A DNA stretch of 64,000 nucleotides from Abyssalbus ytuae. GTDB taxonomy: Bacteria; Bacteroidota; Bacteroidia; Flavobacteriales; Flavobacteriaceae. The notes beneath the pieces were generated by a model. It was not told the DNA's origin, did not search any database, and saw nothing but the letters and a program-made list of their open reading frames with translations. Below, in pieces: positions 24,583-31,681 of the stretch (position 1 is its first letter; every line of letters begins with the position of its first letter). The position numbers were made by a program, and so were the translations under genes. The stretch is taken from assembly GCF_022807975.1 (NCBI RefSeq), contig NZ_CP094358.1:1116001-1180000 (forward strand), in the 5' to 3' direction.

Positions 24583-26490
24583 TTAAGCTGCTATTTTGTC
24601 TTTTAAATGTTCTGTAAGACTATTATGATGCGATTCAAATAATTTTTTTGCTGTAGTAACTTCAACTGAATTTCCAATGAATTTTTTTTGTTCAGTTTGG
24701 TTCCCAACTAATTTATAATCTTCAGGAAATCCCTGTATTCTCAAAAGCTCTTTAACAAGCAGCATTCGCATTTTAATATCAACTATTCCGGAATACGCCA
24801 TGAACATTTTAATTTTTACCATTGTTTCGCAATCATCATCATAAACCGGTATTAAGAAACCCGTACCAATTTCACAGGAAATAAGTCCAAGTGGTTTTTT
24901 GTCCTGTCGGGCAATTATTGTCGGGCAAGGTATGTCAATACTATTTCCTTTATTATTGAATTGGGGATTCAAAATGTAATGATGTTTTCTACTAGCTAAA
25001 ACAGGGGGGGAAGGTTCATTAATAGATCTTCCTTTATTTTTGAAAGATGTTTCCATTAACCATGGCTCAGTTGAAACCAATGCAAATTTTGGATTTTGTG
25101 TTATGGCCCCGGATGGATTCTCTATACTTGAAGGTTTTGAGTTTCCATATTGCTGTTCAATAAATTTACAACTGGCTAAATTTGATTTCGGAACATTTGT
25201 TACCGTTGGTGCAGGGTTCTCAATATCTGACGTTTGGCCACCTCCATTATAGCTGTTAACCATAAATTGAGGTTTCACCTTTGCAAATTTATCTTTTGTA
25301 ACTATCGTAGGTGAAGGGTTATCTAATGAATGTGCATTTGTATTGTACTGATAATCCAAAAGAAATTCGGGGGTAATTTTAGAAAAACGATCTTTTGTTG
25401 ATACTGTTGGGCATGGTTCATTAATGCTGTGTGAATTTCCGTTACCATAATAGCTTTGTAAAAAATTTGCGTTAACAATTCCTAACCTGTTTTGCGTTGC
25501 AACTACAGGACTAGGTTCGTCAATGCCCGGAGGATTATATTTACCATTTTTATTTGTTGAATTATATTTTAACAAAAAATCACATTTCACTAAACCCTGA
25601 CCGGCTACTGTTGTTACCGTTCCGGCAGGTCCATTAATGCTTATTACTTTTCCTGCAGGACGTCCTGAATAATACTTTTTAATAAAACTATCATCACCAT
25701 TTGCAACAAATTTCACTAACCCGGCATAAATCCGTTTAAGAGTATTCTCAACTAAAGGTTTTTTTCTATCAAAAATTGATTTACCTTCATTTTCCAAATC
25801 CAATACCTCTTTAACAGCTTTCCATTTTTTTAATGGATTCCCAAATAATCCAGGTTGCTTTGATGGACTTTTTGAATGAGTTGGATCAGGCCATGAAATA
25901 GGTAAATCATCTTTAGCGAATTGGGCAAAATATCTCAAACGTGAAGTGAAAGCCCCAAAATCAGCAGCATTTAATTTTTTCCAGTCAAAGGTATAACCAT
26001 ATCCTTTTACAGTATCTACCCATTTTAAATAATCCTTACCCTTATCTTTTGAAATAGGTTTTCCATTCTCATCAAGCGGGCCCCATGCCATAAATTCAAT
26101 TACATTTTCAATCATCAAAAAATCAGGTTTAATTGCTTCTAAGTACATAAACAAATGATTAGCTAATGTCCTACTGTCTGCCTCTTTGGGTAACCCTCCT
26201 TTAGCTTTACTGAAATTAGTGCATTCAAGTGATGCCCAAATAGTAATAATGCAATCCGGATAAAGTTTTCTAAGGGCATCAACACGAAGTTTCAAGAACC
26301 ATACCACTTCCGGGTTTCTAATATCCTCAATAAAATGTTTTGCGTATGGATGGTTTAACCGGTGGCTCTCAATAGCCTTTTGATCATGGTTAACGCAAGC
26401 TATTACCTTGCTGTCACAATTAGCCAGATGAACGCCCTCAGAAGTACCTCCGGCCCCACAAAATAGATCTATTACAAATTCCTTTACCAT
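24583..26490 (-). CDS. DNA cytosine-C5 methyltransferase with repeat-rich TRD
   Basis: 635 aa. Motif I FCGAGGTSEG (about 10-19); motif IV is SLECTNFS with the catalytic Cys90 preceded by Glu instead of Pro; ENV (128-130); SRLRYFAQ as motif VIII; and motifs IX-X near the end (RIQGFPEDY, FIGNSVEV). Between about 285 and 560 there are about seven degenerate ~35-residue repeats of the form S-I-x-x-P-x-P-T-V..K..V-x-x-x-F. I recall the ECTNFS variant with such repeats as a family trait in Bacteroidota elements. It probably protects the element's DNA from restriction. Confidence 0.88.
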   Translation of the reverse strand: MVKEFVIDLFCGAGGTSEGVHLANCDSKVIACVNHDQKAIESHRLNHPYAKHFIEDIRNPEVVWFLKLRVDALRKLYPDCIITIWASLECTNFSKAKGGLPKEADSRTLANHLFMYLEAIKPDFLMIENVIEFMAWGPLDENGKPISKDKGKDYLKWVDTVKGYGYTFDWKKLNAADFGAFTSRLRYFAQFAKDDLPISWPDPTHSKSPSKQPGLFGNPLKKWKAVKEVLDLENEGKSIFDRKKPLVENTLKRIYAGLVKFVANGDDSFIKKYYSGRPAGKVISINGPAGTVTTVAGQGLVKCDFLLKYNSTNKNGKYNPPGIDEPSPVVATQNRLGIVNANFLQSYYGNGNSHSINEPCPTVSTKDRFSKITPEFLLDYQYNTNAHSLDNPSPTIVTKDKFAKVKPQFMVNSYNGGGQTSDIENPAPTVTNVPKSNLASCKFIEQQYGNSKPSSIENPSGAITQNPKFALVSTEPWLMETSFKNKGRSINEPSPPVLASRKHHYILNPQFNNKGNSIDIPCPTIIARQDKKPLGLISCEIGTGFLIPVYDDDCETMVKIKMFMAYSGIVDIKMRMLLVKELLRIQGFPEDYKLVGNQTEQKKFIGNSVEVTTAKKLFESHHNSLTEHLKDKIAA

Positions 26491-26495
26491 TGTTA

Positions 26496-26753
26496 TTAAT
26501 TACTTATTTGCTTGTTAACAAAATCAATATGTTCAACGCTATAGGCTTTTCGCCATTTCTTTAAATGTTTGATCATAAATTCAATAAACATTATTTCATT
26601 AAACTGGCTTGTGGGTTCATATTCTACTTTAACAATGGATTCATTCAACTCATATTGAGTTAATTCATGATTCGGAAACCTATGGATTTCTTCAAGAGTA
26701 AATTTGTTATCAATTTTCTTCTTATTAATCACTTTAAATAGCAATTCTTTCAT
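26496..26753 (-). CDS. Hypothetical early protein (85 aa)
   Basis: 85 aa, soluble, with alternating strands and helices (VEYEPTSQFNEIMFIEFMIKHLKKWRKAY). The ATG overlaps the stop of the upstream gene by 4 nt, so the two are translationally coupled. Function unknown. Confidence 0.5.
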   Translation of the reverse strand: MKELLFKVINKKKIDNKFTLEEIHRFPNHELTQYELNESIVKVEYEPTSQFNEIMFIEFMIKHLKKWRKAYSVEHIDFVNKQISN

Positions 26754-27244
26754 TGTTCGGATAATTTTAGATTTAGGTTGTAGTATTTCAACTTTTCTGT
26801 AACTTCATAAGCTGTTTTAACACCAGCATTCCTAACAATCATAATATCATTGCGGGAAAGTGTTGTTATGTCTTTAAGTGTTAAATCTTCATAGTTTACT
26901 TTGAACCGTTCTGCAGCTAATTTTCTTAAAAAATTATAAGTCCTGGTACTCCATAGCAGATCACATACCTTTACAGATAAATTTCCCTTAAATTCATTGA
27001 GGCTATCCTCAAAAAATTCAATTTTTGAAATATCATATAGTTCGATCTCAGTAGCACAGTTTTTAATCTTACGAATTTGTTCTTCACTATGCCCTAAGAT
27101 GTTAGCAATTTCAAAATCATTGATGTTGTTTTTCCTCTGCTTTTCCCTTAATGCAAGGGCAATAGGTATTCTAAGTTTGAGTTCTTTCAGGTCATTATCT
27201 GAAATAACAATGCTTTGGAGGCTTTTTTCAAGTTTAATATTCAT
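26750..27244 (-). CDS. DNA-binding protein with RpoA-CTD/HhH-like end
   Basis: 164 aa. The middle has an HTH-like stretch (NINDFEIANILGHSEEQIRKIKN, about 37-59). The C-terminal ~65 residues (SVKVCDLLWSTRTYNFLRKLA ... LTLKDITTLSRNDIMIVRNAGVKTAYEVTEKLKYYNLNL) follow the helix-hairpin-helix layout of the RNA polymerase alpha C-terminal domain (RNLGKKSLEEVKEKL in bacteria). It may bind DNA or act on host transcription. It carries the conserved leader. Confidence 0.6.
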   Translation of the reverse strand: MNIKLEKSLQSIVISDNDLKELKLRIPIALALREKQRKNNINDFEIANILGHSEEQIRKIKNCATEIELYDISKIEFFEDSLNEFKGNLSVKVCDLLWSTRTYNFLRKLAAERFKVNYEDLTLKDITTLSRNDIMIVRNAGVKTAYEVTEKLKYYNLNLKLSEQ

Positions 27245-27245
27245 G

Positions 27246-27265
27246 TGTGGTAATTTTAAATAGTT
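27246..27265 (-). promoter_or_regulatory. Conserved leader motif copy
   Basis: Perfect minus-strand AACTATTTAAAATTACCACA, 1 nt before the ATG at 27244; it occupies the 28-nt gap after the gene at 27273. Confidence 0.85.
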
Positions 27266-27272
27266 ATACTTA

Positions 27273-27680
27273 TTAATTGAATTCTACAATTTCCGGATCA
27301 ATAACATCAATTTCATTAATGATTGGTATTTTAAGTTCTTTCATAAGAGTTTTTAACTCACTTTTCAGGCTATTTGAAGTGCCCGATATTTCATAATAAT
27401 TATTGATAATAAAATTATGTATAGCATCATCTTTTTGTTGTTGTAACAGCCAATCCTGTATGATGGCCATTAATTGTAAAGGTGTAACTTCAATAGCTCC
27501 AAATGCCCGGGCTAATTCCAAATAGCTTTTACCAGGTATTTTATAATTAGCGAGTTCTTTTCCATGACAATATGGATGAACTTTAGAAAAATTTTCTCCA
27601 GGTATTCCAATAGTTTTTGCAAACGCATGCAAAATTTCTTCCGAGGTACCAATAATATATATGCCGCTATAGTAAACCAT
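27273..27680 (-). CDS. DUF4031-like protein
   Basis: 135 aa. The N-terminal half fits the DUF4031 pattern seen in phages and bacteria: GTSEEILHAFAKTIGIPGENF, HPYCHG, SYLELARAFGAIEVT. The usual HPHYD is here HPYCHG. The C-terminal half is helical and acidic. The molecular function of this family is unknown to me. It sits 4 nt after the DnaA-domain gene. Confidence 0.55.
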   Translation of the reverse strand: MVYYSGIYIIGTSEEILHAFAKTIGIPGENFSKVHPYCHGKELANYKIPGKSYLELARAFGAIEVTPLQLMAIIQDWLLQQQKDDAIHNFIINNYYEISGTSNSLKSELKTLMKELKIPIINEIDVIDPEIVEFN

Positions 27681-27684
27681 GATC

Positions 27685-28209
27685 TTATTTTTTATTTTGA
27701 ATATTAATTATTGAAAAATCACTAATATTAATTATGTTAACCGGTTGTATGTGCTTATGATGATTTTCAAAAAACATTTCAGGAAGGTGATGCAATATAG
27801 ATTGAAACTGATCAGTAAAATCCTCACGATATTCACAGATTATTTCATCTTCAAATTCATTTTCATGAAACTTGTAAGTGATAATAAATGTTACTTCATT
27901 TTTACTTACTTCATCTTTTTTTTGAACTTCTGAAAAATGTTCATCCAGGTAATCAAATTTCATTTTAATTTTATAATTGGTATCAACATCATTGAATATT
28001 CTTTTTAAAATACTAATCACAGAAGTTCGGTCCCTTTTTATTAATTTACCTACTTCTCTATCATTAAGAAGAGTATATTTTTTTAAAAAAAAACAACAAA
28101 AATTACGTGGGATCACATACTTAGGTTTATTACTTTTTATAATAACCTGTTCGTATGTAATATTGAATTGTTTACAAACTTCATTTATTATATAATGAAT
28201 ATCTAACAT
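27685..28209 (-). CDS. DnaA domain IV-like DNA-binding protein
   Basis: 174 aa. Residues of about 5-75 match the C-terminal origin-binding domain of DnaA: I..EVCKQFNITYEQVI, PRNFCCFFLKKYT, REVGKLIKRDRTSVISILKRI, the last being the DnaA-box helix (RDHTTV in DnaA). The AAA+ ATPase domain is absent. Such stand-alone domains occur in phages as replication or transcription factors that may recognise DnaA boxes or block host DnaA. The C-terminal ~100 residues are unrecognised. Confidence 0.78.
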   Translation of the reverse strand: MLDIHYIINEVCKQFNITYEQVIIKSNKPKYVIPRNFCCFFLKKYTLLNDREVGKLIKRDRTSVISILKRIFNDVDTNYKIKMKFDYLDEHFSEVQKKDEVSKNEVTFIITYKFHENEFEDEIICEYREDFTDQFQSILHHLPEMFFENHHKHIQPVNIINISDFSIINIQNKK

Positions 28210-28490
28210 TTTAATTCTGCTATTTTCACAGGTGGTTTTTGTTGATTATCATAAAAAATTATTTTGTTATACATCCCTTTAAACTTAAACTCCAATCTTT
28301 TTTTTAACACTTCTACAATAGCATCGATTGGCTTATTGTTATCGTTTAGATAGTTATAAAAAACAGGGTTACAATCATTTTTTTTTAAATGCTTAAAATT
28401 GTGGGTTAATAATATTACCATTTTAACCTTACTACATCTTTTACAATATCCATATGTAGAACAACCACAAATACATTTTTTATGGCTCAT
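28203..28490 (-). CDS. Cys-rich small protein (95 aa)
   Basis: 95 aa. Four to five Cys near the N-terminus (KKCICGCSTYGYCKRCSK) suggest a zinc knuckle or ribbon; the rest is a basic, mixed strand/helix domain. It overlaps the DnaA-domain gene by 7 nt and the membrane protein gene by 4 nt. Function unknown. Confidence 0.6.
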   Translation of the reverse strand: MSHKKCICGCSTYGYCKRCSKVKMVILLTHNFKHLKKNDCNPVFYNYLNDNNKPIDAIVEVLKKRLEFKFKGMYNKIIFYDNQQKPPVKIAELKC

Positions 28491-28906
28491 ATAGAATTTA
28501 ATTGCTTGTTAATGTAGTAAGGAAGGTGTCTTTTTCGGATTTTTTTTCCTTCAATTGAATTATAAATACTTAGTGCTTTATCCTCTTTAAGGGCCCAAAT
28601 TTCAATTCCTTCTAAATTCCATTTCGCATTTTTCCAGTTTTTCAATCCTCTTTTAATATTTTGTTCCCTATGTATTTGGAGAATTTTTTCACTATCAAGT
28701 TTTTTAGCCAGCGTAGCATAAATCTTTAAAAGTATAGGCTTGATAATGTATAAAAGTATTACTGTTATTGTTGGGATGGCAAGCACCAGTAAAATACTTT
28801 GAAGTATTGAAAAATCAAGTTTAACAATAATTATACCGCATAGAATGGCTAAAATTAAGATAAAGCCGATTGATAGTACTTTGTACTGTTTTTTTGTTAT
28901 TTTCAT
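28487..28906 (-). CDS. Two-helix membrane protein with cytosolic domain
   Basis: 139 aa. Two membrane helices (VLSIGFILILAILCGIIIV and SILLVLAIPTITVILLYII), then a basic cytosolic domain (KILQIHREQNIKRGLKNWKNAKW ... IWALKEDKALSIY). It is preceded by the conserved leader. Possibly an anchor for replication or superinfection immunity; no family is recognised. Confidence 0.6.
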   Translation of the reverse strand: MKITKKQYKVLSIGFILILAILCGIIIVKLDFSILQSILLVLAIPTITVILLYIIKPILLKIYATLAKKLDSEKILQIHREQNIKRGLKNWKNAKWNLEGIEIWALKEDKALSIYNSIEGKKIRKRHLPYYINKQLNSI

Positions 28907-28911
28907 AATGT

Positions 28912-28931
28912 ATGGTAAATTTTAAATAGTT
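28912..28931 (-). promoter_or_regulatory. Conserved leader motif copy (variant)
   Basis: Minus-strand AACTATTTAAAATTTACCAT, 5 nt before the ATG at 28906. It lies 12 nt downstream of the terminator hairpin at 28944-28963, so transcription may restart here. Confidence 0.7.
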
Positions 28932-28943
28932 AAAGAATAAATA

Positions 28944-28963
28944 AAAGGGGAATGCTCCCCTTT
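28944..28963 (-). terminator. Hairpin terminator after the 33-aa gene
   Basis: An 8-bp stem AAAGGGGA/TCCCCTTT with a 4-nt loop, followed on the minus strand by TTATTTATTCTTT; 2 nt after the stop of the 33-aa gene. Confidence 0.75.
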
Positions 28964-28965
28964 AA

Positions 28966-29067
28966 TTAAAGTTTGAAAACGGATTTAGCATATTTTAATG
29001 TGTATAAAAGTGATCCTAAAACAATTATTCCCGTAACGGCTACGATAAAGAAATTTAATACTAACAT
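28966..29067 (-). CDS. 33-aa single-pass membrane peptide
   Basis: ATG at 29067, 33 codons, TAA. The chain is one hydrophobic helix (FFIVAVTGIIVLGSLLYTL) with a basic end (KYAKSVFKL). The conserved leader stands 2 nt upstream and a clean terminator follows the stop, so it is a complete one-gene unit. It could be a small inhibitor or a membrane regulator; function unknown. Confidence 0.7.
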   Translation of the reverse strand: MLVLNFFIVAVTGIIVLGSLLYTLKYAKSVFKL

Positions 29068-29069
29068 GA

Positions 29070-29089
29070 TGTGGTAATTTTAAATAGTT
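29070..29089 (-). promoter_or_regulatory. Conserved leader motif copy
   Basis: Perfect minus-strand AACTATTTAAAATTACCACA, 2 nt before the ATG of the 33-aa gene at 29067. The 86-bp gap to the next gene upstream is AT-rich and leaves room for a promoter. Confidence 0.85.
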
Positions 29090-29175
29090 ATTAAATAATT
29101 ATAGAACGAATATATAAAATAAACACAATATTGGGTATTTTAATAGATTAAAAGTAAAATATTATCGATATAATA

Positions 29176-29589
29176 CTAAAATGGTGTAGAAGAATCATGA
29201 ACAACCGGTTTATTGATAACAGTTGTGAAATAATCTTTACCGGTTTCATCCCTTCCACACCATTTAATGTATTTTTTTACATTTTTGGAGTTTTCCAATA
29301 CCTGTAAATTTCCCTTTATATATCCTAAGTTTTCATTTATCCTGTCAATGTGTAATGATACTTTTGTTCTTCCCTTTTTATCAATATATTCTGTTTCACA
29401 ACAGAATTTTTTAAAATAATCAAGAGAGATTGTAAACTCCTTTCCCCTTCTCCTGGCATTATGTTTTAATTTAATATAATAATACCTGTAAATATCGTTG
29501 TTCTTATATCTTTCATTTTTACAATGATTACAATATGTTCTTTTTTTGGCTGCATTATTAAAGCAGCCTTCAGTTTGGCATTTTTTCAT
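29176..29589 (-). CDS. HNH-type endonuclease-like protein
   Basis: 137 aa. An N-terminal zinc-finger-like segment (CQTEGCFNNAAKKRTYCNHCK), then LKHNARRRGKEFTISLDYF, and the HNH-like core SLHIDRINENLGYIKGNLQVL, in which HIDRI and the GN-V-L signature fit phage HNH proteins. The final His/Asn pair is less clear (NSKNVKKY). It could be a homing-type or packaging-linked nuclease. Confidence 0.7.
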   Translation of the reverse strand: MKKCQTEGCFNNAAKKRTYCNHCKNERYKNNDIYRYYYIKLKHNARRRGKEFTISLDYFKKFCCETEYIDKKGRTKVSLHIDRINENLGYIKGNLQVLENSKNVKKYIKWCGRDETGKDYFTTVINKPVVHDSSTPF

Positions 29590-29591
29590 TG

Positions 29592-29611
29592 TGTGGTAAT
29601 TTTAAATAGTT
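29592..29611 (-). promoter_or_regulatory. Conserved leader motif copy
   Basis: Perfect minus-strand AACTATTTAAAATTACCACA, 2 nt before the ATG at 29589. It is preceded, 12 nt upstream, by a second half motif (AACTATTTATAAC). Confidence 0.85.
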
Positions 29612-29622
29612 GTTATAAATAG

Positions 29623-30717
29623 TTAAGAGAAAAGACCTAATTCTTTTCTTAATCTCTTTTCGGATATATCTACATATTCAGGATTTAATTCAAATCCTAA
29701 ATAATTACGATTTAATTTTTTTGCAACTAAGGCAGTTGTTCCAGCTCCCATAAAAGGATCCAAAACAATTCCATTTTCTTTACATCCTGCTTTGATACAA
29801 TCAACAATTAACTTTTCAGGGTAGGTAGCAAAATGAGCTTCTTTATAACCTTTAGTTGTAATTTCCCATACTGACTTTTTATTTGCCTTTGATCCATGAA
29901 TTAACTCACCATTTTCATTTAAAAAATTATTATGATTTTTAAAAGAAGAACCATTTAGCCCAATCGGAATACCTCCTGTACCTTGATTACCTTTTTTGTT
30001 ATCAGAAGGACGCGGCTTACGTTTAGGGAAAACTGCTTTCATATTTCCATTAATTTTACCAGGGACTCTTGTACTTCCTTTTTGGTTTTCTATGTCCTGA
30101 ATAACCCTTCTTACAGTTGCATCCTTTATAGGTGTTTTAATAGAATCATTATCATAATAATATTTTTGAGATTTCGACAATAAAAAAATATATTCATGCG
30201 ATTTTGTGCACCTATCTTTAACACTTTCAGGCATTGGGTTTGGTTTTGACCATATAATATCCTGTCTTAAATACCATCCTGAATTTCTTAATGCAAAAGC
30301 TACCATCCATGGAATTCCAATTAAATCCTTTGGTTTGTAACAATTTGAATTAAAATGATGTATTAATTTTTTTTTACCTGAAGAATGTGAAATACCAATA
30401 TTTGTACCTTGCTTCCATTTATTATTTGTATCTGGATGAGTTACTGCACCTTTACCTGATCCTGCATAACTATCCCCTATTATTAACCAAAGGGTACCAT
30501 CTTCTTTTAATACTCTATATACCTCATTAAATACCTCTACTATATTTTTTACAAATTCATCTGGTGTATTTTCTAAACCTATTTGATCATCCACACCATA
30601 ATCCCTTAGGCCCCAATAAGGTGGTGAAGTAACACAACAATCAATCGAATTAGAAGGTAATTTTTTCAACCCTTTTTTTGAATTTTCATTATATATTTTG
30701 TTAATCTCAATTTTCAT
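29623..30717 (-). CDS. DNA N6-adenine/N4-cytosine methyltransferase (beta class)
   Basis: 364 aa. The catalytic motif comes first (TSPPYWGLRDYG, about 30-41) and the SAM-binding motif last (DPFMGAGTTALVAKKL, then NYLGFELNPEYV), the beta-class order. The TRD lies between (about 180-290). Catalytic SPPY occurs in both m4C and some m6A enzymes, so the product is uncertain. No restriction endonuclease partner is adjacent. With the C5 enzyme it probably shields the element's DNA. Confidence 0.9.
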   Translation of the reverse strand: MKIEINKIYNENSKKGLKKLPSNSIDCCVTSPPYWGLRDYGVDDQIGLENTPDEFVKNIVEVFNEVYRVLKEDGTLWLIIGDSYAGSGKGAVTHPDTNNKWKQGTNIGISHSSGKKKLIHHFNSNCYKPKDLIGIPWMVAFALRNSGWYLRQDIIWSKPNPMPESVKDRCTKSHEYIFLLSKSQKYYYDNDSIKTPIKDATVRRVIQDIENQKGSTRVPGKINGNMKAVFPKRKPRPSDNKKGNQGTGGIPIGLNGSSFKNHNNFLNENGELIHGSKANKKSVWEITTKGYKEAHFATYPEKLIVDCIKAGCKENGIVLDPFMGAGTTALVAKKLNRNYLGFELNPEYVDISEKRLRKELGLFS

Positions 30718-30727
30718 CTTAAAAAAT

Positions 30728-31468
30728 TTAATTTACTTTCCTTAATAAAAAATCATTTGATACGCTGAAGTGAATAAACTTCCTTCCTAATTCGGTCCAA
30801 ACTGTTAAAACACTTGTTAACTGGTTTCCGTTGCTGTCTGTATAAGTATATGTTTTGGTTTTTGTATAACCTCTATTTTGATATTTTTCGTAAAGTACCC
30901 AGGTTCCGTTTTGTTTATACTGAATTCTTTTTTCATTAAGTAACCGGTTTAAGGTTACAGCACTCATTCCTAGTTCTTTAGCGATTAAATTAATATTATA
31001 TGTACTGTTAGAATTTAAAACTTTATCATGAAATTGAACCTTATGCGCTGATTCCTTTAATTGTTTTTCCTGGTGTTTAGTTTGAATTAAAAGCCTTTCT
31101 TTTTCTTCCTCCTGCCTTAATGCCAGCCTTAAAAGGTCGGCCCTGCTCATACTGGAAATAGAATTTCTTAACCTGGCTTCCATTTCATTGAAGGCATTTA
31201 TATAATCTTCTTTGAATTTAGCTGCATGAGTACCGGTAAAACCCATTACTAAAAAAGAAAAACCATCTTTAGTAATTACATATTCTGGCATTTTCCTGTT
31301 TTGATCATTCATATAGGAGGACAGCGCAAAATTTCGCCGTATAAATTCATTACTACATTGCAGGTTACGGATCGATTTCAACACATCTTTGTGTTGTTTG
31401 TTAAATTTCTCTGAGATCAACCTGGAGGTTGTACAGGATTTTCCTTTGTATTCAATTACTAAATTCAT
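30728..31468 (-). CDS. Rha-family regulator with KilA-C/ANT domain
   Basis: 246 aa. Residues 1-95 match the phage Rha (pRha) domain: LVIEYKGKSCTTSRLISEKFNKQHKDVLKSI, KMPEYVITKDGFSFLVMGFTG, AAKFKEDYINAFNEME. A coiled coil follows (EEEKERLLIQTKHQEKQL), then a C-terminal ANT/KilA-C-type DNA-binding domain (NINLIAKELGMSAVTLNRLLNEKRI). Such proteins act as antirepressors or lytic regulators in temperate phages. It carries the conserved leader. Confidence 0.88.
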   Translation of the reverse strand: MNLVIEYKGKSCTTSRLISEKFNKQHKDVLKSIRNLQCSNEFIRRNFALSSYMNDQNRKMPEYVITKDGFSFLVMGFTGTHAAKFKEDYINAFNEMEARLRNSISSMSRADLLRLALRQEEEKERLLIQTKHQEKQLKESAHKVQFHDKVLNSNSTYNINLIAKELGMSAVTLNRLLNEKRIQYKQNGTWVLYEKYQNRGYTKTKTYTYTDSNGNQLTSVLTVWTELGRKFIHFSVSNDFLLRKVN

Positions 31469-31469
31469 A

Positions 31470-31490
31470 TGTGGTAATTTTTAAATAGTT
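31470..31490 (-). promoter_or_regulatory. Conserved leader motif copy (one extra T)
   Basis: Minus-strand AACTATTTAAAAATTACCACA variant, 1 nt before the ATG at 31468. Its first part overlaps the last codons and TAA of the 66-aa gene, showing the motif is kept even where it must double as coding sequence. Confidence 0.8.
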
Positions 31491-31681
31491 TTCATGTAAA
31501 AAAGGAGGGATAGTATAAAGCTTATAACCAAAATTACGATGATGGCAATACTAAAAATCTTTATAAATATCATATCTCTCCGGTGGTTCCTTTTAGTAAA
31601 TACACAAACTATTATTACAGCTGTGAAAAGGCTTAAAATCAATGAAATAAAAAGTAATTCAAGAAATGTAAAATGTTTCAT
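31481..31681 (-). CDS. Two-helix small membrane protein (66 aa)
   Basis: 66 aa with two membrane helices (LLFISLILSLFTAVIIVCVF and FSIAIIVILVISFILSLLFY) and a basic turn (TKRNHRRD). Its ATG overlaps the stop of the replication-like gene (TGATG). Function unknown; possibly a holin-like or superinfection-exclusion protein. Confidence 0.6.
   Translation of the reverse strand: MKHFTFLELLFISLILSLFTAVIIVCVFTKRNHRRDMIFIKIFSIAIIVILVISFILSLLFYMKTI

Noticed and set aside
26735-26748. Leader-motif-like string (TTGCTATTTAAAGTG on the minus strand)
   Set aside because: It lies inside the coding sequence of the 85-aa gene, lacks ACCACA and is not next to a start codon; chance similarity.
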